Origin: Denticeps clupeoides
Lineage: Eukaryota > Chordata > Actinopteri > Clupeiformes > Denticipitidae
Direction of reading: 5' to 3'
Length of the DNA: 64,000 bases
Assembly: GCF_900700375.1 (NCBI RefSeq)
Contig: NC_041710.1
Coordinates: forward strand, 23,151,557 to 23,215,556
Positions 51,529 through 62,032 of the stretch are shown one piece after another (the first letter of the stretch is position 1; every line of letters starts with the position of its first letter). Position numbers and translations under genes: made by a program. Below the pieces are notes generated by a model. That model did not search any database, was not told where the DNA came from, and saw only the letters and a list, made by a program, of their open reading frames with translations.

Positions 51529-51783
51529 GGCAGTGGTGGCCTAGCGGTTAAGGAAGCGGCCCCGTAATCAGAAGGTTGCCGGTTCGAATCCCGAGCCGCC
51601 AAGGTGCCACTGAGGTGCCACTGAGCAAAGCACCGTCCCCACACACTGCTCCCCGGGTGCTGGTCATGGCTGCCCACTGCTCACTCAGGGTGATGGGTTA
51701 AATGCAGAGGACAAATTTCACTGTGTGCACCGTGTGCTGTGCTGCTGTGTATCACATGTGACAATCACTTCACTTTGACTTTT
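51529..51783 (+). repeat. tRNA-derived SINE (family B), best full-length copy
   Basis: A box TGGCCTAGCGGTTAAGG, B box GGTTCGAATCC, duplicated AAGGTGCCACTGAG, CACACACTGCTCCCCGGGTG, GGTGATGGGTTAAATGCAGA and a tail TGACAATCACTTCACTTTGA. Intact tRNA-like promoter boxes suggest it is recent. Between znf638 and paip2b. Confidence 0.95.
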
Positions 51784-52029
51784 GAAGAATGACGCTGAAA
51801 TGTTAAAGTCACAGTTTGTACAAAGCCAGCTCGGTGTCGCAAGTGTGCGTGGATCGGGATTATTTTGGGAACTTCTAATCAATTTAACGCCGTTTTTTTT
51901 TTTGGACTCTTAAATTGTTGAATCCCGTGCGCATTGCTGCGGCGAGGAAGGTTTGCGGTCTGACAAAAGCTCCGTCCACCGCTGCGCGCGACTAATTGCA
52001 GGTTAATGAGACGCGGCGCCCAATTAGCG

Positions 52030-52260
52030 CGTCTTCCACGTGCGCGCAAAGCCCCTTATATTTATGGACGCGGGGATGACGCACGGGCTTCTGGGGGCGG
52101 TCCGCAGCCAGGGCCGATTAGCTGCGCGCTGGCTCGTTTAAAACACGGAAAGACGCATGACCGGCCCCGCTGGCGCTGATCGCTCTCAACTCTCCCGACA
52201 TCGGCACCGCAAACCCCGGCCAGCTCGCGTGGTGTTCCGGAGGAAGGCGATAGAGGGAAG
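52030..52260 (+). promoter_or_regulatory. paip2b: CpG-island promoter and leader of paip2b
   Basis: E box CACGTG at 52037-52042, a TATA-like CTTATATTTATGG at about 52055-52067 and an ATF/CRE-like TGACGCAC just after it (about 52077) precede a CG-rich leader of about 170 bp ending at the ATG at 52261. The island continues into intron 1 to about 52700. Confidence 0.5.
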
Positions 52261-53078
52261 ATGCCAGGTACGGGGCTTCCGCGCCGCGCTCTCGGGCGGC
52301 GTGACCTTATTCTTTGTGGCTTTAGCCGGCCCCGGCCGCGTCTCGAGTCGACGTCACCGTTCGGTCGCCCGTGGCCGCGGCCGCGTTTTCCCCCCCCGCC
52401 TCGACGTGCTCGGAGGTCGCCGGGGCCCACGCTGCTGCGCGGCCAGCGGTGTTTACAAGGCAGCGGCCATGCGCGCTCACGCCTTCGCGTCTGCGCCAAG
52501 GCGAACAAAGGACGCGCGATAAGAAAGAAAAAACCTCCCACCGTAAACGTGTTTTGTTAATTACGAGTCGGGCTCTCTCTCTTTTTTTCACGGCTCGACC
52601 TTGTCCGCGCGTGGAAAACGTGTTAACGTGGGGTCCACGCTGCCGTTAGCTTGTTTGCTAAGTCAGCGCGCTGCGACGTGTGCAGGGTGAAGGATTTCGG
52701 AGCCGAATGTGAAACACATGAAAAGCCACTTTTTTTTTTCTGTTTTACTCGTCCGGTTGGGAAATGTTTTTTTATTTTTTATTTTTTTTATTATTTAACC
52801 TGCGAGCTTGGCCACTTTTCGCGGAGGTGACGCGCACGAACGTGACGGTCCCCGCCGGCACGTGATCTCCGTCTGGGCACCGTTGTGTTCCACACACGCG
52901 TGGTCCTTTTACAGGGAGTCGAGCAGGGCTGCTGCTAACTAATGTTTCACTAATCAATTCATCTGTTAATCGGATTATAAATTTAATCAAGAACAGAACT
53001 AACATCTTTAGAAAATGCACGAACATGTTGTTGTAATAATAAAATGGACTAACACACACATGTATGTTTAACATCTGC

Positions 53079-53123
<45 letters not shown>

Positions 53124-54580
53124 TTTATAAATAAAGTGCCACCTGAGCTGCCAGAACTAATAATTTATATTAAATTAACAGGATATGTTTGGATGTTAGA
53201 CCTTATTCTCTACATTGCACTGCAGGTGCACACACTTTTGCAAACACTCACAAACCCTCACACTGACACACTTTCTCTCGCATGCTCCTGGCTCAGGCTC
53301 ACTTGTCATTGTGAAGCACCGCAGCACACGGTGACACAACATAGTGTGTCCTCTGCTTTTAACCATCACCCTTGGTGAACCGCAGTGTGTGAGGAAGGTG
53401 CTTTGTTCAGTGGCACCGTGGCGGTTCGGGATTCTGTTGTAATGTGGGCAGACTCGCTGTTTAGTCGTGGGAGGAGAAATGGGCGGGTCAGACCAGGCGT
53501 CTGCCACAACAAACCACGCTGTGGACCAAGCGCATCATGTGGTCTGTTTTAGCGCGTACATTTTTTATTTTTCCCTTCAATCAAAACGCTCCTGTTTTAG
53601 CTCCGCCCTGTATATGATGTGCCAAATTCTGCTGGCATGGGTACGTGAGCGAGACTGATTTTAAATATCATTTGAATCTATTATGAAATTTGTTACCAGA
53701 TCTTTTAGTATTCACTTTTTATCGATTTAATTGATGCATTTTGCATCCCTTGTATTGTGAGGACTGTCATTATGGTTGTTAATAGGCGTCTTTGTGTCTC
53801 TTGTTGTAATGTATTATTGTTATTATTTTAATCAGAACCTGCAGATGCAAATAGCCCTGGTGCAGCCAACACACCAGAGGAGCACAGCAGCCCAGGGATA
53901 GATGTGGGGGTGACCAACGGGCACAAGGACAGTGACCCCAACCCTTTCGCGGAGTACATGTGGATGGAGAATGAGGAGGAATATAACAGACAAGTGGGTT
54001 CAGGACATTTACCTTCCCCTTATTATGCAGGTTGCATTAATACTGCTTTATATCGTTTTTTAAATGGTCTCAAAAGTTTTTTTTTTTTTTTTTTTTTCTC
54101 CTTTCAAATCCAAGGTTGAGGAGGAGCTACTGGAGCAGGAGTTCTTGGAGCGTTGTTTTCAAGAGATGCTGGAAGAGGAGGATCAGGACTGGTTTATTCC
54201 AGCGAGGGATCTCCCCGTAGGTGTGGGGCAGCTCCAACAGCAGCTCAACGGTCTGTCCGTTGACGACAATAATGCAGACGATATCGTGGTAAGCTTGTGT
54301 TTTAGTGATTTTTCACTTTGAAAGGTGACTTCACCCTCTATACAAATGAGATTGAACATTTCAGTGCCTGAAAGTTCACTTTGGTGAACTTTAATGAATC
54401 AACGGCATATCAAAAATTTTTGCTCATTGACTAGTGGTAAACTTTAATGCCTGTGAAGTTCCATGCTGCTTTGTAACTTCTTTCTTCCGGTCTCTCCCAA
54501 TTATTTGATTTTTCTTTATACAGCGTAAAAGCAGTTTGAACCCGGAGGCGAAGGAGTTTGTGCCGGGTGTGAAATACTAG
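52261..54580 (+). CDS. paip2b: Poly(A)-binding-protein-interacting protein 2B
   Basis: Small acidic translational repressor that displaces poly(A)-binding protein from poly(A) and from eIF4G. Exons: 52261-52267 (only MP plus one base), 53836-53993, 54115-54288, 54524-54580; 396 bp, 131 aa (human PAIP2B about 123). PAM1 covers about 35-78 ([19 protein letters not shown], then [19 protein letters not shown]), and PAM2 lies at the C-terminus ([16 protein letters not shown], the last 16 residues). The tiny first exon agrees in phase. Its position next to znf638 repeats the human 2p13 order, supporting PAIP2B rather than PAIP2. AATAAA hexamers at about 55014 and 55249 could end the transcript. Confidence 0.95.
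53082..53115 (+). repeat. (TA)n microsatellite in paip2b intron 1
   Basis: About 34 bp of TA followed by a run of T. Confidence 0.95.
53298..53440 (-). repeat. tRNA-derived SINE (family B), partial
   Basis: Minus-strand tail (TGCTGCGGTGCTTCACAATG) and the CACCAAGGGTGATGGTTAAA body are clear; the head is degraded. In paip2b intron 1. Confidence 0.8.
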
Positions 54581-55639
54581 GGTTGCTGCTCCAGCAGGGG
54601 GCTGTCCCCACAGAGACTCTGTGGACCCTGGCAACAGGGGCCACCCTTACACACAGCCACCCTGCTGGAGTGTGTTGGGGCAATAGGGAAAGGGTAGGGG
54701 TACAGGGTGGTGGATGTGCATTTTTCCCCAGTTTGGACCAGTGGAGATCCAGAACATCCAGAAATTATTTTTTGTGATATTTTTTTTTTCCTGATATTAA
54801 ATGCTCTACTGTTGCGACTGTCCTAGCCAGATCCTAGCCTTTTTCTTTTGTGCTGAGTGTACTGGCAGATATGAGGGGTAAAGGAAAAAAGTTTAAAATA
54901 AAATAATACAATTGTGGTTAAAGGACCTATGTGGGGAGAGCTCTCTCTCTCTATCTCATCATTTTTCCCCCCCCCTCTCAAGTGTCTCATTGTGCATAAA
55001 CAGAATGATTACAAACTATGTAAATAAAGAAAAGATGAGGTTTTCCTCTCAAACGTGGTTATGGCTTCATTCATTGCTGAGCAAAAATGTGGAGAACAGA
55101 CACAGAACGATCTTTAACGTTTGATTTCATGTTTGTGATGGTGGCCTGCCATTGTCATTGGACCAATAAGTGATGTGCTTGTAGGTTGCAAGTGGAAAAT
55201 CACAGTATCCATTTGTCTGTTATAACAGAAGTTTTATTGAAGTAAAACCAATAAAGTCTAAATAAGCTTACAACTAACTGCATTCCAGTGTTTCTTGCTA
55301 ATTTTATAATATTTTTTTGTATCAAATGGGGGGAATTATTGGGAATATGTGGGATATTATGGAGAAAGAAGGATATTGTTCAGAACAGCATGTTCTTTTT
55401 ATCAAACAGGAGTTTTGAAGTTAATACTTCAGATCTTTAGTGGTCCTTCACTGGTCTGCATTGTTATGCCTGTTATTATTTTTTGTGAACTAGTGACCTC
55501 TTGAGTTCCCTTTTCTGCTTTTTACTGTCTGGTTAAATGTCGCGTAAGTGATATTGGTGCTGAGGGGAGATACGTTATTTTGGTGGCTCCTGTACAAGAC
55601 CTCTTGGACTTATTTCTATCATCAGGACTATATTACAGA

Positions 55640-55856
55640 TGTGAAACACTGCAACAATGAAATGTGTCATCTGCTTTTAACCATCACCCTTGTTGAACAG
55701 CCATGACAGGGAGCAGTGTGGTGGATTGGGATTCAATCTGGCAACCTTTTGATTATGCGGCCACTTCCTTAACCACTAGGCCACCACTGCCCCAAAAGTG
55801 TCCTCTGCTTTTAACCCATCACTCTTAGTGAGCAGTCATGAAAGGCACCTGGGGAG
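55640..55856 (-). repeat. Family B SINE pieces, minus orientation
   Basis: One nearly complete minus copy (55640-55795; head GGGGCAGTGGTGGCCTAGTG on the minus strand) followed by a second minus fragment (55796-55856) from the middle of the same family. They abut a plus copy, giving an inverted cluster. Confidence 0.8.
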
Positions 55857-56057
55857 TGTCACCGTGGCGGTGGTTTCCTAAGGAACCTGACTTGTAACTG
55901 AAGGCTTCTGGGTTTAAATCCCAAACCATCAAGGTGACACTGAGGTGCCTGTCATGGCTGCTCACTGCTTACTAAGGCTGATGGGTTAAATGCAAAGGAC
56001 ACATTTCGTTGTGTGCTGTGTACCACAATGACAAAAACAGACACTTTTGCTTTCATT
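55857..56057 (+). repeat. tRNA-derived SINE (family B)
   Basis: Plus copy with degraded head, B-box-like GGGTTTAAATCC, then CCATCAAGGTGACACTGAGG, GCCTGTCATGGCTGCTCACT and the ACCACAATGACAAAAACAGA tail. Confidence 0.8.
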
Positions 56058-56895
56058 CTGGGTGATCGGAATAACAGTGATGACTGCAGAGGTACAAATG
56101 AAAGGACCATCGGTTATGTTAAGTACCGTGAAGTTAGTCGATGGTGAATTTCATTACAAATACTTTTCACATTCAGGCCTCAGAAATGTTCAAAGCATCT
56201 CCACAGCAAAACCTGATCTAATTGTGTAATGTTTAAAGGTCCGCTTGACACTGAGTGTTGTGAAATAAAACGTACATCTGGGTTGTTCATGAAGGGATGT
56301 CATGGGTTATTTCTCTCTTTGTAATAGGAATATTAGATTCACAAAATGTGGGTATTTTAAGGTATATTAAAGGCAGCATCCAGCCACAGCACAAGTAAAC
56401 CATGAAACAGCCATGTGTGTAGGTGATGTGCCCGCTTTCAAGGGCATGTTTCTGGTTAATGTGCATACTTTAATATTTATGTTCATGTTAAATATGTTAA
56501 TGTTGATATGCTAAAAAAAGACAAATAAATGCACAGTACACACTAGCAGAACTCTGTGTATCATAGAATTTTGCCCAACCCAGATTTTCCCTGATTACAC
56601 ATTACGTTTGCTGTGACACTTCGTGTTTCACAACACTTTCCGTTTAGGTGTGGAAAATGCAGAATTCTGTGTTCTTGTCCGACCTGATAGAGCTGGTGAC
56701 CTCGACTGTGTGACATCACGAGAGCGGGTGTGGCGCTGGGGTTGGGCCTGAGCACAGTCACTCTGGCAGGAGGGTTATAACACTGAGCCTGTCGGGGGCA
56801 AATCACTGGAATCCAGGGCCGTGTGACCTACTGGTGATTTTTACGGAGGGAATCCACGGACCACGCAGTTGATCGTGTCGACTCGACAGCTTGTG

Positions 56896-59800
56896 ATGGA
56901 CACCCATGTCAAACGAGGAGAAGTCTACCTGCAAAGTAAAAAACATTGCGAGGTGAGGGTGAGATAGGTGAGATAATATATGAGATTCAATGATTAAGGA
57001 AAACTCAGAGTGGCAATGTAGTTGCTAATGTTATTAACGCTTTTAATAACACTATTAATGCTCAGCACTGACATTTACTAAACATTTCACTGGAAATAAA
57101 TACATGTATGATGCACATTTATAAAGACTAACCATGCAAATATGTGTAGAGAATGTACGTAATGTAAGTACTGTATGTTATGTTCACATGTCAACTTCTC
57201 AATGTGAAATGTGTAAGTTTATACCATTGTACAAGCTTTTAAACATTCACAAATTATCTGTCTGCTCAGTCGGTCTGTCAGATTGAGTTTTCTTCACTGA
57301 AAATCTAGCCCTGGCAAAAAGTTATCTGCTTCAAGGTATGCACTGGCTCCATGTAGGAAAGGTTGCCAGGCATGTTAGGTCATGCTTCCTTCAGCTCTTC
57401 TGCACATTCCTCTAGAGTGAGGCACGGACTCGCTTTTACACACCTTTACCCAACTGTCCTGTGGTACTTAACGTTGTATATGAAGTTATATATAGAGAAT
57501 GGGAATTTCGGATTTAATATTTCCCTTTTACCGCATTTTAAAAAGCTGTATAGTGTTGTTGTAGCATATTAAAACCACCTGATTAACGAACGATTGCATC
57601 ATTTGCATGATTTTCTATAGAAGTGGAAGAGGCTGTGGCTGGTTTTATACCCAGCTAGCCGACGCGGCGTGGCCCGGCTGGAGATGCTGGATGCTGACGG
57701 TGGAGACAAGCTGTCCGTCGTCCGCTCCCGCCACCCAGAGAAGCGCGTGGTCCGGCTGGCCGACTGTGTGAGTGTGGTGCAGGTGCCCCCACATGCTGAA
57801 GCCTGCCCCAAAGACAACATGGCTATCTTCTGTGTGGAAACCGAAGACCGCCGGTTGGTGTTTGCCACTGAAAGGGAGAGTTGCAGTGACTGGGTGCAGA
57901 AAGTGTGCCTGATTGCATTTCCTGTGAGTGATGTTTTAAATTTGAGCTAAATACTAACACACTGATTTGTTTGGCCTCCCTACAACGCCTGGGCATGCTC
58001 CTAATGAGGTGGCGGATGGGCTCCTGAGGGATCTCCTCCCAGACCTGGACTAAAGCATCCGCCAACTCATGGATAGTCTGTGGTGCAATGTGGCGTTGGT
58101 GAATGGACTCTACGCTGACTGACACAGCAGACCTTCTTGCCACAGCTTGCATTGATGTGCCATCCTGGATGAGCTGCACAACCTGAGCCACTTGTGTGGG
58201 TTGTAGCACTGCCAGCATTCAAAAGTGACCAAAACACCAGTCAGAAAGTATAGGAACTGAGAAGTGGTCTGTGGTCTCCACCTGCAGGACCACGCCTTTA
58301 TTGGGGATGTCTTGCTAAATGGCTATAATTTCCACCTGTTGTCTATTCCATTTGAACAACCGCATGTGAAATTGATTGTCAATCAGTGTTGCTTCCTAAG
58401 TGGACAGTTTGATTTCACAGAATTGCGATTGAGTTGGAGTTACAATGTGTTGTTTAAGTGTTCCCTTTATTTTTTGAGGAGAGTATATGTCTCATTATGG
58501 GACTTTTTAATTGTAATTTTCATTTGCTTTATATCATACAATGAATCTTCTGTTTGTTTCTTTATGTCTGTTTCTTAGGTCAGCAGTGGGGATGTACAGC
58601 AGAAGGGGCTCAAGATGGAAGAAAACCAGATTTATGCTTCCATTCGGGAAGGTTAGCACTCCACAGCTTTCCTGCTAATTCAGTGTCATATGGGTTCAAC
58701 TGTGAATGAACTTTCCTTATCTGATGACATAAAGTTTTTTTTAAAGTAAAGTGATTGGCTTTGTGTTACACTGCAGCACAGCACACAGTGCACACAGTGC
58801 TCCCTTCCGCTTCCTTACACGCTAGGCCACCACTGTCCCATTTTTTTTTTCTCAAAAAAAGTGTGAGGGGGCAGTGGTGTCTTAAGGAAACAGACCTGTA
58901 ATTGAAAGGTTGTCGGTTCAAATCCTGAAATGCCAAGGTACCACTGAGGTGCCACTGAGCAAAGCACCATCCCCGCACACCATATTTCACTGTGTGCACT
59001 GGGTGCTGTGCTGTGGTGTCACATGTGACAACTGATCACTTTCATATATTTTTAGATTATGGTGATCATCTCATGATATGAGATATTTGACGTTAAGTCT
59101 TCAGGAGTCATTCAGTAGTTAAGCGTTTGTTCGGTACATGATTTGTATTCCAGTTTTAAAGTGTTACCAATACTTTTTGTGGTGTCTTTCCATTAGTCTC
59201 AGAATTCAGGGTCAACATCCAGCCAACAGAAGCATCTGCTCGCTGTAGTCTGCGTGGCATGTTCTGGTTGGAGGCTGGTAAGGATGCCCTGCTGCTCAGA
59301 GACCCAGAGAACCGGCGGTGCTTGTTGGAGTGGCCGTACCATCTGCTACGCCGCTATGGCAGGGATAAGGTCAGTATATATGATTTATAAAAGCAGAACA
59401 AAACCTTTTGTTGGTCATGGGTATCAGTTTCTGTCACTATGGCGCTCATTTCTTTTTGTTGTTCAGATGATGTTCTCAATTGAGGCTGGTCGGCGCTGTG
59501 AATCCGGACCTGGCAGCTTTACTTTTGAGACTCGACAAGGAGATGACATCTTCAGACTTATTGAGTCAGCTGTCAAGGAGCAGAAGTTTCGCTCCATGCC
59601 TGGAAATGGCAGCAGATCACCGTCACCTCTGCCTAACAAACACAGAATCAGTGACTTGATGGAACCTCCAAGAAACTCGATCTCAGACTTTGGTTCCACC
59701 GAGTGCTTGTACTCTGATTCCATGGACTCTGGCAGGCCTGGCCTTTCACATCCTGTAGATGACTCTGTTGAGATTGTGTATTCTGAGCCGATAGATGCTG

Positions 59801-60339
59801 TAAAGTTACCTCACACAGCGAAAAGAGACAACTCACCCGCCCTCTCCTCCACTAATCCTTATGACTACCCAGAGTCACAGTACTCTCATCCTGTTGACTG
59901 TTTATGCTCATACCCAGATGCTAACGATCCAACATATGCAGACCCTATAGATCTGCTGAAACCTCCAGTTCCTATCACCTCCCACCCAAATGATGTTTGT
60001 GAGCCAATCTACAGCGAGGTCCTGGACCACGGTTCAGTGCCACATAAAGCTGCGAGACCAAACAGCAGCCACCAGGAGAGGTTCTACAGTGAGCCTCAGG
60101 TGGGTGCGTGTTCAGATCTGCCAGGAAATTATGAAAACAAGCAAGGATTTGGCAAAGGGGACGTGCTGAGACAAGAAGAGGATGATCCATCTTCTCTGTA
60201 CAGTCAGGTCAATAAGCCATCCAAAGCCTCCAAAGGCCTTGGTAAAATTTCACCAAAACTGTCCCGAGCTAGACGCAAAATTCCTGCTGACAGACATCAT
60301 TATGAACCAGATAATGTATATGAAGAGTTGGGGATCTGA
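56896..60339 (+). CDS. dok1: Docking protein 1 (Dok1)
   Basis: Adaptor that is tyrosine-phosphorylated and recruits RasGAP and other SH2 proteins to damp receptor signalling. Exons: 56896-56952, 57621-57923, 58579-58651, 59197-59369, 59467-60339; 1479 bp, 492 aa (human 481), phases consistent. The PH domain spans about 4-120 ([41 protein letters not shown]), the IRS-type PTB about 147-250 ([49 protein letters not shown]), then a disordered tail with many Tyr motifs, several YxxP. The start MDTHVKRGE matches the family. Introns 2 and 3 contain a Tc1 remnant and inverted SINEs. AATAAA near 60489 and 60525 are likely poly(A) signals. DOK2 is the main alternative; position near znf638/paip2b favours DOK1. 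Confidence 0.93.
57970..58497 (-). mobile_element. Tc1/mariner-like transposon remnant in dok1 intron 2
   Basis: Same family as the element at 14248-15440 but inverted: its right end here (TAAGTGTTCCCTTTATTTTT) is the complement of the other copy's left end. A minus-strand frame joins the transposase N-terminal helix-turn-helix ([20 protein letters not shown]) directly to C-terminal sequence ([17 protein letters not shown]), so the catalytic middle is deleted. Nonautonomous and inactive. Confidence 0.85.
58748..58842 (-). repeat. tRNA-derived SINE (family B), head plus tail only
   Basis: Minus-strand reading gives ACAGTGGTGGCCTAGCG head joined directly to the CTGTGTGCTGTGCTGCAGTG tail. In dok1 intron 3. 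Confidence 0.75.
58865..59045 (+). repeat. tRNA-derived SINE (family B)
   Basis: Head GGGGCAGTGGTGTCTTAAGG, B box GGTTCAAATCC, CCACTGAGGTGCCACTGAGC, then tail GTCACATGTGACAACTGATC. Opposite in orientation to the copy 23 bp to its left. Confidence 0.88.
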
Positions 60340-62032
60340 GATGGGGACACTTTCAATGGAAAGACACTGTGAACAATCTAGCCCACACTTTTCTAATATA
60401 CCGTTTGAGCATTTTTATTTTATAAAAAAGCTATACACAATTTTACACAATAATGTAATGTAACATTAACTTTTAATGAGAACCGAATGAATAAAATATG
60501 AATGAGCACTGAATGAGAACTGTATGAATAAAATATTGGGTCAACAGCCTTTTTCATAAAGATGTTTTTGTAATGATCAAAATGAAACCATATTTCATAT
60601 AGTGCCAGATTTCACTGTGTGAACTCAGAGATGCAGATGCCTTTCTTGTATTCTTACCTCCTGAGCATCCACTTAAGATAATATTGTTTGTCTGCATTAC
60701 TTTGTTCAAAAATCACTGCTTGACTATTTACCCTCAAATGTAATGATTTCAACACTGTGTTTTTTGTGTTTGCATTTGTGTATGTAGAATATTTTTATAA
60801 GCAAATGTTTAAAAATCTGCCTTTAAGGTTACTTCAAAATGTCATCCACAGTGTGCTGATATCCTTCCTCCAAACATCCTTTGCCCATGTAAGAGAGCAG
60901 GTTCCTGCTAAACCAGCACAGCTGCTGCATCTCCATAATGGCGTGGACGGAATCAGCTGTGCTGGAGCTCAGAAGAAGAACTGTGCTGTGCGTCTTCATT
61001 ATTAAATACTTGCAACAAGAATGTGAATGCTTCGGAGTTTCTTTGTGCTTTTTTCACTTAAAAACCAAAGGCAGGCTATGATCAAAATCTCAGGTGAGGC
61101 CACACAACGCCTAAGCGGGGAGAAGGCCTGACCTTTGACTGGACGGTGACGTTTTTAGTAGCTATGAGTACAATATTTACGTTTGTTGGTGATCTTAACA
61201 TTGCAGTGGCGTTGCATGCATGCACTCAATAAGGTTACTCCTGTTTTGCTCCTGAATTCCAATTATAACCTGATGCTAATTTCTGTTTTCTCTACTGGTG
61301 TGAAAATAGCAAGTACATGCTGATGAGTTAATTCAATCCTTTCAAAATATTTAGTGAGTTATAGAGTGTATCAAAAGTATCACTTTTTTTGTCAGCAGCA
61401 TGCTGTGAGGTGTTTTAAACACGCCTAGGCACAGGTGCAGAGAAACCTTTTATGGGAAGACACCATGACGTTAGATGCTTGAGCTTAACAAAGGTGCTGA
61501 AATCTGCACTGGTGCACTGCAACACACACGCGCACACAGACTCACTCAAAGGTACTAACAAGCCGTCTGCATCGTCTGTACAGGTAACTTGCTCAACTTA
61601 CTTTCTGTCAAAGGGAAGATTTTAGGCTCACTGGATTGCTGATGGATAATATTTGTGGATAATAAGAGTTTTAAAACTAGCTCTTTGCATTTTTGTTTTA
61701 TCTATAGGCTATAATGGGACTCTTGGGTTCTTCATATTATTTAATAGATGTCACAACCTCTAGAATTTTAATGCCATTTATTTTTTATTTATTTGTTAGG
61801 TTTTTTTTTTTATGAAAAGAAGCACGTGTTTGAAGAAATATACATATTCTAATTCACAAAATAAACTATGTTTCAAATTCATTGCATGTCACTGCAAATT
61901 GTTGAATTCTTCACGTATTTCAAACCATTCTGAGAAAGGTTAAGTTTGTAGGTGACGAATGTCATGAAAGTTTTTATTTTTTCTTTCTTTTTTTTTTTGG
62001 TGTGGTGAGACCCAGGTCTTGTCCCTCAGATC
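60340..62032. other. dok1 3'UTR and spacer to vwa7
   Basis: No coding exon supported. Probably dok1 3' end to about 60540, then AT-rich intergenic sequence and the vwa7 promoter and leader close to 62000. No CpG island is evident before vwa7. Confidence 0.4.

Larger units (their letters stand above)
54581..56895. other. paip2b 3' region and spacer to dok1
   Basis: Left part is likely paip2b 3'UTR up to about 55270. It then holds a cluster of family B SINE pieces at 55640-56057. No further coding exon is supported. Confidence 0.5.

Noticed and set aside
52062-52541. 159-codon minus-strand ORF over the paip2b promoter
   Set aside because: Arg/Gly/Pro-rich shadow of a CpG island; the real gene starts on the plus strand at 52261.
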